A DNA stretch of 13,254 bases from CAZZEX01 sp964653285. GTDB lineage: Bacteria > Chloroflexota > Anaerolineae > B4-G1. Both the position numbers and the translations under genes were made by a program. Where the stretch lies: positions 1 through 13,254 of the forward strand of contig CAZZEX010000120.1 of assembly GCA_964653285.1 (NCBI GenBank), given 5' to 3'. Within the stretch, counting starts at the first letter, position 1; every line of letters begins with the position of its first letter. The notes under the pieces were generated by a model. The model saw only the letters and a list, made by a program, of their open reading frames with translations, made no database searches and was not told the origin of the DNA. Shown here one piece after another: positions 1 through 7,003 of the stretch.

Positions 1-201
1 GGGTAGGCATTTCACCATCACCAACAGACCTGCCCCAACTTATTGAGATGATACTGGCAGTCTGTAGGGCAAGCATGCAATCCACTGCACCAGCATAAAT
101 GGGCCGAGATAAACCGCTAAATGGCATACAACAGGTTGAGATCAACACCACTGGTGCGCCCCGTTATTACGCGCTTATATGACCCTCAGCGGCTACTGCT
201 C

Positions 202-220
202 GACCTGCAAGAAGCAGGTC
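202..220. other. Hairpin downstream of livF
   Basis: GACCTGC (202-208) and GCAGGTC (214-220) form a perfect 7-bp stem around a 5-nt loop, about 50 nt beyond the livF stop. On the minus strand, the direction of the operon, no T-run follows, so a classical intrinsic terminator is not shown. It may be a weak or factor-assisted transcript end or an RNA 3'-end stabiliser. I see nothing else convincing in 1-272. Confidence 0.3.
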
Positions 221-272
221 CGCTCATGGGACCCTGACTGAAGCGATGACTGCACAGTACCCACCTACCCAT

Positions 273-983
273 CTAGCCCCCCCCCATGTAGGCTGCCTGT
301 ACTTGCGGGTTATCCTTCAACTCAGCCACTGTGCCCTCTAGTACCATGCTACCTGTCTCAAGGACATAGCCTCGGTCAGCCACGGAGAGAGCCATGACCG
401 CGTTCTGCTCGACTAGAAAGATGCTAGTTCCCCCCTCGTTGATCTCCTTAATGGTCTCGAAGATCTGCTCCACCAGCGCGGGGGCCAAACCTAAAGAAGG
501 TTCATCCAAGAGAAGAATGCCGGGTGTGATCATCAGCGCCCGGCCGATGCTCAGCATCTGCTGCTCCCCGCCAGAGAGGGTACCACCCAATTGTCCCAAC
601 CTCTCCTTCAGACAAGGGAAGATGGAAAAGACCCACTCCAGGTCCTCGGCGATTCCCTTCTTATTGCTTCTGGTGTAGGCTCCTAACTCCAGATTCTCCA
701 GAACAGTGAGCTCAGGGAATACCTGGCGGCCCTCCAGCACATGTGAAACACCCATGGCAGCGATCTTATAGGGGGACATCCTTGTGATATCTTGCCCTTT
801 GAAGATAACTTGACCCTTCCTAGGCCGGACGAGCCCAGAGATTGTCCTCAAGGTCGTACTTTTACCGGCGCCGTTAGCCCCAATGAGGGTAACGATTTCC
901 CCCTCATCTACGTGGAGGGAGATCCCTCGCAAGGCCTGTATGGCGCCGTAGTAGACATCCATATCCTTAACTTCCAGTATCAT
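273..983 (-). CDS. livF: Branched-chain-type amino acid ABC transporter ATP-binding protein LivF
   Basis: One of the two cytoplasmic ATPases that power a Liv/HAAT importer. The 236-residue length is normal for LivF. The Walker A motif GANGAGKS is at residues 35-42, the LivF-typical VLEGRQVFP stretch is near 82-90, the signature LSGGE is at 136-140, and Walker B with the catalytic Glu (LLLDEP) is at 157-162. The switch position reads VEQN, with Gln instead of His, as is usual in LivF. The ATG at 981-983 follows a strong AGGAGGGG ribosome site. Its ATGA overlaps the stop of a 43-codon ORF just upstream, which suggests translational coupling. The gene is last in the cluster, about 5.2 kb downstream of livG, with four catabolic genes in between; no other livF candidate is seen. 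The last residues MGGG lie on a 9-base homopolymer (C on the plus strand, 277-285). Confidence 0.95.
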   Translation of the reverse strand: MILEVKDMDVYYGAIQALRGISLHVDEGEIVTLIGANGAGKSTTLRTISGLVRPRKGQVIFKGQDITRMSPYKIAAMGVSHVLEGRQVFPELTVLENLELGAYTRSNKKGIAEDLEWVFSIFPCLKERLGQLGGTLSGGEQQMLSIGRALMITPGILLLDEPSLGLAPALVEQIFETIKEINEGGTSIFLVEQNAVMALSVADRGYVLETGSMVLEGTVAELKDNPQVQAAYMGGG

Positions 984-1111
984 TTCCCCTCCTGATCAAA
1001 CGCCTTCAATGCCCCAGCTTGCTCAAGCAGGCCCCGATAAACTTCCTTTACCAGCTTAGCTTGTTTCTCCTTCACACCAAAGCCAACCGGAGACTCTTGT
1101 ACCCTCTGCAC
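980..1111 (-). CDS. Small hypothetical ORF (43 aa) overlapping the livF start
   Basis: I do not recognise this protein. A GTG start at 1111 lies 8 nt behind an AGGAGG ribosome site and opens 43 codons. The product is hydrophilic and Lys/Glu/Gln-rich (for example VKEKQAKLVKEVYRGLLEQ), has helix-forming character and no membrane segment. Its TGA overlaps the ATG of livF as ATGA, the usual arrangement of coupled operon genes. The strong ribosome site and the overlap argue for translation. It could be a genuine small protein, a leader ORF that couples livF translation, or the tail of a decayed gene whose upstream part is the hydrophobic ORF at 1072-1218 in another frame. Confidence 0.45.
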   Translation of the reverse strand: MQRVQESPVGFGVKEKQAKLVKEVYRGLLEQAGALKAFDQEGK

Positions 1112-1218
1112 TCAATCATCCTCCTACCAGCGGAAGCGCAGGCCACCCAGAATAACAGAGAAGCAATCAACGTTCCTGCCAAGATGTAGGGGCAATGAAA
1201 GCTACAGATTAGCTGCAC
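1072..1218 (-). CDS. Possible small single-span membrane ORF (48 aa), may be frameshifted
   Basis: A GTG-started frame begins 8 nt after the stop of the MmgE/PrpD gene. Residues about 11-29 (YILAGTLIASLLFWVACAS) form a credible transmembrane helix, followed by a basic stretch GRR. There is no clear Shine-Dalgarno, so translation would depend on reinitiation after the upstream gene. The ORF overlaps the 43-codon ORF in another frame. Joined by a frameshift near the AGGAGG site, the two would give a one-span membrane protein with a charged cytoplasmic tail. It may also be chance. Confidence 0.22.
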   Translation of the reverse strand: MQLICSFHCPYILAGTLIASLLFWVACASAGRRMIECRGYKSLRLALV

Positions 1219-1226
1219 CGACTACT

Positions 1227-2597
1227 TCAAGGATGTAGCAAGCTCGCTAACTCTCCGACATCATCGATGTCTTCAAGACGCTTTAATGTTTTGGCTATAT
1301 CGTTGACTTTATCAGCACCGACTACGCTTGAGGCCAGAGTCTCAAACTTCTTGAGAAGCTCTTCCTCGGTGAAAGGATTCCTCGTTTCTCCTTTGGGCGC
1401 ATGGACACGACCCTCATATCGCCTGCCGTCATGGCAAATGATTCCCACGCTCGCTCCCAGCCCTTCCACCGGGGCAAATTGAAGCAGTTCCTCATCTGCA
1501 ACAATAAGTCGTACTTTTTTCATTACATCGCGTATATTTTTGTCCGCGAGCCTTTCCTCAGTAAATTGCCGAGGAGTGACCTGCTTATCAACCAGGGCCG
1601 CCGCTGCACAGTATGGCAGGCTCAACATGGCCGCAGTGGTATTTGATGGATCAGGATTGTCGATGAGCTCTTCGACCACCGCATAAGTCTTGATCCGCAC
1701 CTCCTTCACATCACTGGCCTCGATGCCGTGTCTATCAACTAACTCAAGAATTACATCGAGTGAGGGATTGGCATAGGCACAGGTTGGATAGCGTTTGAAC
1801 CATACGCCCAGAATTCGGTATTCTTGCCCCAGTTGTCTAGTTATAGCCGCGATCGTGTAGTCATCCGAGTAAGCTCGGCAGAATCCTTTCCTGCCCTCGA
1901 GAATGGCGCGAGACCCTGTGAACCCTCTTCGCGCCAGCAAAGCTGATATGATCCCAGCCTGCGTGGCGTGGCCAGTAATCAAGATTGAGCTCATAGAGCC
2001 GTCAAGGCAGAATTCCTCTAGGCCCGAAGCTTGCACGGCCGCAGAACCTATAGCGTCGGCCATTTGACCTTGGTCTAAATGGAGTATCTTTGCCGCCGCA
2101 ATGGCCGCCCCAAATACCCCTAGCGTTCCGTTCGGGCTAAATCCTCGCCTATGATGAGACGGGTTAATGGCCTCCCCAATTCTGATGGCTCCCTCATATC
2201 CCAACACTATCGCCGTTACGAGTTCCTTTCCATCGGCTCCCTGTTTCTCGGCAAGGGCTAATGCGGCCGGAATAATAGTCGTGCCAACATGGCCAATTGT
2301 GGCCCACTCCATGTCATCCATTTGCATGGCATGCCCTATAGCTCCATTGACCAAGCCTGCATTAACACAAGAAGCCTTGAAAGGATACCCGATGATTGTA
2401 GCTTCTTGAGCATCACCCAAGTCCCTAACGAGGTCAGCCAGAATTCTGCTACGGGGCATGATCGAACCGCCCAGCGCTACTCCGAGGAAGTCCAGCATAC
2501 ATAGCCTAGCATGCGATGTAGCCTCGGCGGGCAAGTCTCCAAAGTCAGTCTCAGCTAGGAAGTGGGCCAGGCATTCTGTTGCTTTTCCCGTTAACAT
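1227..2597 (-). CDS. MmgE/PrpD family protein (dehydratase/epimerase/decarboxylase superfamily)
   Basis: This is a cytoplasmic enzyme of the superfamily that contains 2-methylcitrate dehydratase, cis-aconitate decarboxylase and iminodisuccinate epimerase. The frame is open to 2681, but the start is best placed at the ATG at 2595-2597, which follows AAGGAGG at good spacing; this gives MLTGKATECLAHF and 456 residues, normal for the family. The family core HAMQMDDMEWATIGHVGTT, with its Asp pair, sits near residues 87-105. The SPNGTLGVFGAA region and the FKRYPTCAYAN region, in the second half, also look typical. The gene lies 99 nt downstream of the racemase-family gene and upstream of livF. The prpB/prpC partners of the methylcitrate cycle are absent, so propionate metabolism is not supported. 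A role on an amino or hydroxy dicarboxylate fits the neighbours, but the reaction cannot be read from sequence. Confidence 0.88.
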   Translation of the reverse strand: MLTGKATECLAHFLAETDFGDLPAEATSHARLCMLDFLGVALGGSIMPRSRILADLVRDLGDAQEATIIGYPFKASCVNAGLVNGAIGHAMQMDDMEWATIGHVGTTIIPAALALAEKQGADGKELVTAIVLGYEGAIRIGEAINPSHHRRGFSPNGTLGVFGAAIAAAKILHLDQGQMADAIGSAAVQASGLEEFCLDGSMSSILITGHATQAGIISALLARRGFTGSRAILEGRKGFCRAYSDDYTIAAITRQLGQEYRILGVWFKRYPTCAYANPSLDVILELVDRHGIEASDVKEVRIKTYAVVEELIDNPDPSNTTAAMLSLPYCAAAALVDKQVTPRQFTEERLADKNIRDVMKKVRLIVADEELLQFAPVEGLGASVGIICHDGRRYEGRVHAPKGETRNPFTEEELLKKFETLASSVVGADKVNDIAKTLKRLEDIDDVGELASLLHP

Positions 2598-2696
2598 CTT
2601 GAACCTCCTTTCAACAGGTACAGGCCAGAGCCCGCTTGGGGAAGCAGAGCAGGCAGGTACCGGCATGTCAGGTCGCCGCAATTCTTGTCTTTAGGC

Positions 2697-3434
2697 CTAA
2701 ACTTCCCCTAAGAGACTCCCATAACCTGATAAGCGCGGCTTCACCGCAAGTATCTGGAGAGCATGCCAGAAAGATGCCAAATTGGCACTAATTACTGGCT
2801 TTCCGAGATCACTCTCCAATGTGTCGATTACGTCAATCGTGGGGAAACTGGTACAGCTGATAAAGATGCAGTCTGCCTGCGGTGTATCCAACCTACGACC
2901 AAGCTGATAGGCTAAGCTTTGTGGGACATCAGTGATGATTTCGTCTACTATATCTAGAGCAACTGTGTTCACTACCTCAAAACCTTCATCCTCGAGGAAG
3001 GTCTTGCCCAGCCCGGTTATCTCCTCGTTGTACGGAGTACCGAGGGCTACCCTGCGGACATTCAAGGCCTTGAGTGCAGCCACCACCGCCGTTGTGGTAG
3101 TTGTTGCCGGTATGCCCGTTTTCTCATGGATGCTCTCAACGATTTTCTGGTCCCAGCCTGGTCCGCCCATAAAGCTGCCGCTGGTGCATCCATACACTAT
3201 GACTCCCACGTTGGCGTGCGCTAGCTCAGGGATTACTGTTTTCACCGCCAAAGATTGCATATCGAACAAGGCTTCCTTGGTCAAGACCTTCTCCGCAGAC
3301 TCTAACTCTATATGCATCCGCGCGCTGTGAACCGCGAGTCCAGGAATCTCCGCCGCAAGACGATTGAACTCGGGCTCCATAGTGATATTAACACAAGGGA
3401 TAACTATGCCTATACGACCTCGCCATCCGTACAT
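2697..3434 (-). CDS. Asp/Glu racemase superfamily enzyme, maleate isomerase/EutA-like
   Basis: A 245-residue cytoplasmic enzyme of the maleate cis-trans isomerase / arylmalonate decarboxylase / EutA group within the Asp/Glu racemase fold. The two catalytic Cys positions of the fold are present in good context: YGCTSGS (Cys83) and ISCTSFPTID (Cys194). The N-terminal GRIGIVIPCVNITMEPEF is typical of maleate-isomerase-like members, which begin with a strand followed by a Pro/Asn carboxylate-binding loop. The ATG at 3434 follows an AAAGGAGA ribosome site. The family performs cofactor-free epimerisation, cis-trans isomerisation or decarboxylation through a Cys pair. A palindrome-bearing 241-nt gap separates it from the PLP-enzyme gene, so it may have its own promoter or an RNA processing point. 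The substrate is unknown. Confidence 0.88.
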   Translation of the reverse strand: MYGWRGRIGIVIPCVNITMEPEFNRLAAEIPGLAVHSARMHIELESAEKVLTKEALFDMQSLAVKTVIPELAHANVGVIVYGCTSGSFMGGPGWDQKIVESIHEKTGIPATTTTTAVVAALKALNVRRVALGTPYNEEITGLGKTFLEDEGFEVVNTVALDIVDEIITDVPQSLAYQLGRRLDTPQADCIFISCTSFPTIDVIDTLESDLGKPVISANLASFWHALQILAVKPRLSGYGSLLGEV

Positions 3435-3504
3435 GCTTGTGATTCTCCTTTCATTCTAAAAGATTGCAGCTCAATAGGCCGGTTTCCTGAGGAGATGGAA
3501 TGAT

Positions 3505-3583
3505 GTGACGTCAGGCTTCGCTCACGTCCGCCGAACAAGCGGATGAAATCCGCCCCACGCTGCCAGGGCGGACGCTACGTCAC
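3505..3583. repeat. Three-tier palindromic intergenic repeat
   Basis: Three nested perfect inverted repeats are visible. The outer is GTGACGT (3505-3511) with ACGTCAC (3577-3583). The middle is CGTCCGCC (3525-3532) with GGCGGACG (3567-3574). The inner is GCGGAT (3539-3544) and ATCCGC (3548-3553) around GAA. The block can fold into one long interrupted hairpin. It lies in the only large gap between the catabolic genes (3435-3675). No T-run follows, so it is more like a REP/MITE-type palindrome than a terminator. It could still influence the ratio of upstream to downstream transcript. Confidence 0.7.
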
Positions 3584-3675
3584 GCGTCCGCCCTATACCG
3601 TCGGTTACCAAGCGAGCACCCTCCAATCAGCATGAAAGCTCTTACCGTAGCCCCAGCCTTTGTTCATCGTTCGCG

Positions 3676-4944
3676 TCAGTCGCTAGGCAGGATGTAGCCG
3701 TAAACCTGGGCAAGAATTTCCCGGAATTCATCCATATTGGGTTGCACGAGGGGGACCTTCGGCAGAAGCTCGTACGTGGAAGCAGGATCCTTCAGGCCGC
3801 TGGAGGTAAGCACCACGACGACGGTTTCATCCTCGTTTATCCTACCCTCGTCCCTCAGGTTCTTGACCACGGACAGCGCGAGCACGCTAGAAGCTTCCAC
3901 ATAGATTCCCTCGCTCGCGGCCAACTCCAGTTGCATATCCTGTGCTTCTTTATCCGAGGCCACTTCAGCACTCCCTCCGGAATCCAGAAGTGCCTTGAGG
4001 CCCTGATAGGAAGACTGGTCAGCGCCGACGGAGAAACACACCGTGGGACGGGCTGGTACCCTCTCAACATAGTCAAGGCCCTTGGCTAGGGCATTCTTAA
4101 GTGGGCCGAAAGGCTCAGCAGCGATCATCTGAGGCTTGCTATCAATAAGGCCCAACTCAAAGAATTCCTCGAAGCCTTTCCAGCAGCCATAGAGTCCGTC
4201 ACAATACGCAACAGGCATAACCACCTTGTCCGGGGCCCGCCACCCAAGTTGTTCGCAAATCTCAAAGGCTATAGTCTTATAACCATCCACTCCGTAGGGG
4301 TTGCTTCCAATGATTGGATCGGTGAAGTTACCCATGGGAATCCAACCGAATTTCTCTACACAGGGGTCCATCAGTTTCCAGCGATCCCTACCAGTAGGGG
4401 TAGCCACAACTTTCGCCCCATAGGACTGCATCAGGGTCCTCATGGTCACAGGAGGATCCTCAACAGTAAAGATAACGCAATCCAGGCCAGCCCTGGCGGC
4501 ATAAGCGGCAGTTGCGGCCCCATGATTACCCGTTGAAGAAACGGTCACCACTTCGGCCTCGAATTGCACAGCCATGGATACCCCTGGTGACGCCAACCTA
4601 TCTTTGTACGACCAGGTTGGGTTTCTAGACTCATCCTTGACATACAGATGCTCCAGACCCAGCTTCTTTCCCAAGGAAGAGCACTTTACCAACGGGGTCA
4701 TGCCTTCACCGATGGAAACTACGTTCTCCTTATCCGGTGGGAGAAACTCCCAATATCGCCACATTGTTGGAGGCCGCTCAGGCAACAACTCTTTCCTGAA
4801 CGCTCGCTTGATCTGGTCGTAGTCGTAGACGGGCGTAAGGTTGGATGCCTTGTTGCCCTGACATTTGGGGCAACCATGAAACAGTCTTCCGGGGGGATAT
4901 TCTGTGCCACACCGCAGACATTTGAGACCTGTCAAGAAACTCAC
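3676..4944 (-). CDS. Threonine synthase-like PLP-dependent enzyme with N-terminal zinc ribbon
   Basis: A fold-type II PLP enzyme of 422 residues. The N-terminus carries a zinc-ribbon quartet, CLRC (Cys9, Cys12) and CPKC (Cys25, Cys28), seen in one branch of threonine-synthase-like proteins. The PLP lysine is Lys114 in NPTWSYKDR, where true threonine synthases usually read NPTGSFKDR. A phosphate-cradle loop SSTGNHG follows near 136-142, and the family C-terminal motif TSSGLKDP is near 381-388. The start is GTG (4942-4944) behind AAGGAGG; that ribosome site overlaps the stop of the M24 gene 12 nt upstream. No homoserine kinase or homoserine dehydrogenase is nearby, while a RidA gene is in the same cluster. 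I infer a beta-elimination or ammonia-lyase reaction on an imported amino acid, not threonine synthesis, though the latter remains possible. Confidence 0.85.
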   Translation of the reverse strand: MSFLTGLKCLRCGTEYPPGRLFHGCPKCQGNKASNLTPVYDYDQIKRAFRKELLPERPPTMWRYWEFLPPDKENVVSIGEGMTPLVKCSSLGKKLGLEHLYVKDESRNPTWSYKDRLASPGVSMAVQFEAEVVTVSSTGNHGAATAAYAARAGLDCVIFTVEDPPVTMRTLMQSYGAKVVATPTGRDRWKLMDPCVEKFGWIPMGNFTDPIIGSNPYGVDGYKTIAFEICEQLGWRAPDKVVMPVAYCDGLYGCWKGFEEFFELGLIDSKPQMIAAEPFGPLKNALAKGLDYVERVPARPTVCFSVGADQSSYQGLKALLDSGGSAEVASDKEAQDMQLELAASEGIYVEASSVLALSVVKNLRDEGRINEDETVVVVLTSSGLKDPASTYELLPKVPLVQPNMDEFREILAQVYGYILPSD

Positions 4945-4956
4945 TTGCGCACCTCC

Positions 4957-6150
4957 TTATTCTAAGATTTCAAGCTCCCTGCTGACACTGGTGAGCAGCT
5001 CAGGACGCCCCTTGGTCACTACCATGGTGTCCTCCACATTAAAGCCACCGAAGCCGATTTCATAGTAGGGTGGCTCGATGTTCAGCACCATGCCTTCCTC
5101 TAGGATAGTCTCGACACCAGGAGCTAAGGTCGGTGGGTCATAGGTTGCCAGGCCGATGCCGTGCCCCACGTGATTGCGTTGAAAATGAGGTATGCCGGCC
5201 TCCCTTACAGCTGCAACGCAGGCATGGAAGACGTCCTCCGCTTTAACTCCAGCCTTAATGATTTGTAGGCCCCGGTCTGCACCCTCCAAAATCGCTTTGT
5301 AAAGCTGGCGCGCTCGCTGCCCGGGGTCTCCAAGAGCGAAGACACGGGAAATATCTGACGCATAGCCCTCGTAGTAACAGCCTACGTCAAACCAGAAGAG
5401 ATCTCCCTTCTTCAGTGGCGTATCCCATGGCGACGTATCAACAAAAGCTATGTTTCTGCCAAAATGCACACAGGTGAAGTTCAGCTGCGCTCCTTGGTCG
5501 ATTAGGGCTTTTTCAAATTCGCGGGCCAGCTCGATTTCGGTAACGCCCTCTTTGGCGGTGCTCACGGACTGAAGCATGGCCCTTTCGGTTATCCGCACTG
5601 CCTCCCGAAGCCGCCTGACCTCCTCCGCGGTCTTGACCATTCTTATCTGCTTGAAAAGTGAAGCCGCGGGCTTGATCTTGAGCTTCGGCAATCGTTTCTC
5701 CAGTTGGGGTATATAGCTGGGGTTGAAGCCCTTCTCGTCAAACCCAATAGTCCTATCAGCGAGGCCACTCTCCTCCAGGGCAACTGTCAGGGCCTGGAGG
5801 GCATCAGCTTGGGGCTTCTGGTCAATGGCCAACTCCTTCAGACGTGTCTCTTTAGACGAGATTTCAACGCCCTCGGCCAGTACCCGAGAGAAGAAACCAT
5901 AAGTTATTGCTGTCACCCCTGGAAAGCAATCCAAGGTTGTATCAGCATCGCCCATCGGGACTATTACTATAGGTTGTGACAGTTTCTCCCGAGAGGCCAG
6001 GGCGTAGACCTGGGAATTCATTGGAAACATGACCTGAACTAAGGACCGCAGTCCGCTCAGGTAGTAAACATTTTCCAAAGTGGTGGCTAGCAAAGCATCT
6101 AAGCCCTCTTCATCTATGAGCCGCGAAGCCCGATCAACGTTTAACAACAT
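4957..6150 (-). CDS. M24 family metallohydrolase (Xaa-Pro peptidase/creatinase-like)
   Basis: A 397-residue protein of the pita-bread fold: an N-terminal creatinase-like domain (about 1-165) and a catalytic M24 domain (about 170-397). All five metal ligands expected of an active metallopeptidase are present: Asp255 (WFDVG), Asp266 (YASDISR, the expected 11 residues on), His330 (NHVGHGIG), Glu359 (LNIEPP) and Glu373 (NVEDTM). This favours a dinuclear-metal Xaa-Pro dipeptidase or related amide hydrolase. Metal-free creatinase-type members would be expected to lack part of this set. The ATG at 6150 follows TAGGAGG. It lies 49 nt after livG and 12 nt before the PLP-enzyme gene, so it is clearly co-transcribed with the transporter. 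It probably opens or cleaves an amide bond in the imported compound; the substrate is not known. Confidence 0.88.
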   Translation of the reverse strand: MLLNVDRASRLIDEEGLDALLATTLENVYYLSGLRSLVQVMFPMNSQVYALASREKLSQPIVIVPMGDADTTLDCFPGVTAITYGFFSRVLAEGVEISSKETRLKELAIDQKPQADALQALTVALEESGLADRTIGFDEKGFNPSYIPQLEKRLPKLKIKPAASLFKQIRMVKTAEEVRRLREAVRITERAMLQSVSTAKEGVTEIELAREFEKALIDQGAQLNFTCVHFGRNIAFVDTSPWDTPLKKGDLFWFDVGCYYEGYASDISRVFALGDPGQRARQLYKAILEGADRGLQIIKAGVKAEDVFHACVAAVREAGIPHFQRNHVGHGIGLATYDPPTLAPGVETILEEGMVLNIEPPYYEIGFGGFNVEDTMVVTKGRPELLTSVSRELEILE

Positions 6151-6199
6151 CTCTTGTACCTCCTAAATAGATTGATGCATACGGGGACCAGTAGTGGCC

Positions 6200-6970
6200 C
6201 TAACGGATCTCGCTCCTCCTGCCAAAATATGCTTCGATAACCCTCTCGTCGTTCCGGATGACGTCGGGCGTGCCCTCAGCGATTTTATGGCCGTGATCCA
6301 GCACAACGATGCGTTGAGCGACGTCCATGACCACCTTCATGTCGTGCTCTACAAAGAAGACGGTCTTCCCAGCTTCATTCAAGTCAACCATACGCTCTTT
6401 CATCTTGCTGACCATGGTTGCATCGGTCGCCGCCGATGGCTCGTCGAGTAGTATGAGGTCTGGATCAGGCATCAATGCCATACCGAAAATAAAGAGCTTC
6501 AACTGACCGTAGCCCAAACTCTCGGCTGGTGCATCCCGGAAATGCTCCAACTCTACAAAGTCCAATATCTCCTCGGCCCTCTCAATGGCTTCCTGTTCGA
6601 ACTGTCTGACCTTCTTCGTTAGAAGAAATCGACCAACAAAGTTTTCTTCCTGATGCTGCTGAACAGCAAGCAACAGGTTGTCTAGCAAAGTCAATTTAGG
6701 AAAAGTCCGCGCCAATTGAAAGGTTCGAGATATTCCCAGTAGAGCTATCTTATGGGCAGGCATGCTGGTTATATCCCGGCCTGTGTAATAAATCTTACCC
6801 CCGTCTGGCTTCAGAAAGCCTGTCAGACAATTGAATAGGGTTGTCTTTCCAGAGCCATTAGGGCCTATAAGGGCCACCAGTTCCCCTTCTTCGATCTGGA
6901 TGTCTACATTATTGACGGCCACAAGCCCGAAGAATTTCTTCGTCAAACCCGCAATCTCTAAAAGTGCCAT
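6200..6970 (-). CDS. livG: Branched-chain-type amino acid ABC transporter ATP-binding protein LivG
   Basis: The first ATPase of the Liv-type importer, 256 residues. Walker A GPNGSGKT is at 36-43, the Q-loop Gln is at 85 in the LivG-typical SRTFQLARTFP, the signature is at 152-156, Walker B ends with LILLDEP (catalytic Glu177), and the switch is VEHD (His209). Two small departures are visible. The signature reads LGYGQ where LivG usually has a Pro or Ser at the second position. The D-loop region reads SAATD where AAGLN is common. All catalytic residues are kept, so the protein should be active. The start at 6970 has a GAGGAGA ribosome site, and livM ends 33 nt upstream. Confidence 0.94.
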   Translation of the reverse strand: MALLEIAGLTKKFFGLVAVNNVDIQIEEGELVALIGPNGSGKTTLFNCLTGFLKPDGGKIYYTGRDITSMPAHKIALLGISRTFQLARTFPKLTLLDNLLLAVQQHQEENFVGRFLLTKKVRQFEQEAIERAEEILDFVELEHFRDAPAESLGYGQLKLFIFGMALMPDPDLILLDEPSAATDATMVSKMKERMVDLNEAGKTVFFVEHDMKVVMDVAQRIVVLDHGHKIAEGTPDVIRNDERVIEAYFGRRSEIR

Positions 6971-7003
6971 CTTACGTCTCCTCGTAAAACCCCCACGGCT
7001 TGC

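Noticed and set aside
179..241. 20-codon plus-strand ORF with a CxxC motif (YCSTCKKQV)
   Set aside because: Too short, no ribosome site, and it overlaps the hairpin downstream of livF. A CxxC alone is not enough for a call.
2697..6150. Assignment as a true ectoine/hydroxyectoine degradation cluster
   Set aside because: EutC, EutE/DoeB and EnuR are missing, the PLP enzyme has a zinc ribbon of the threonine-synthase type, and the M24 protein has a full metal site. The likeness is kept only as a class-level parallel.
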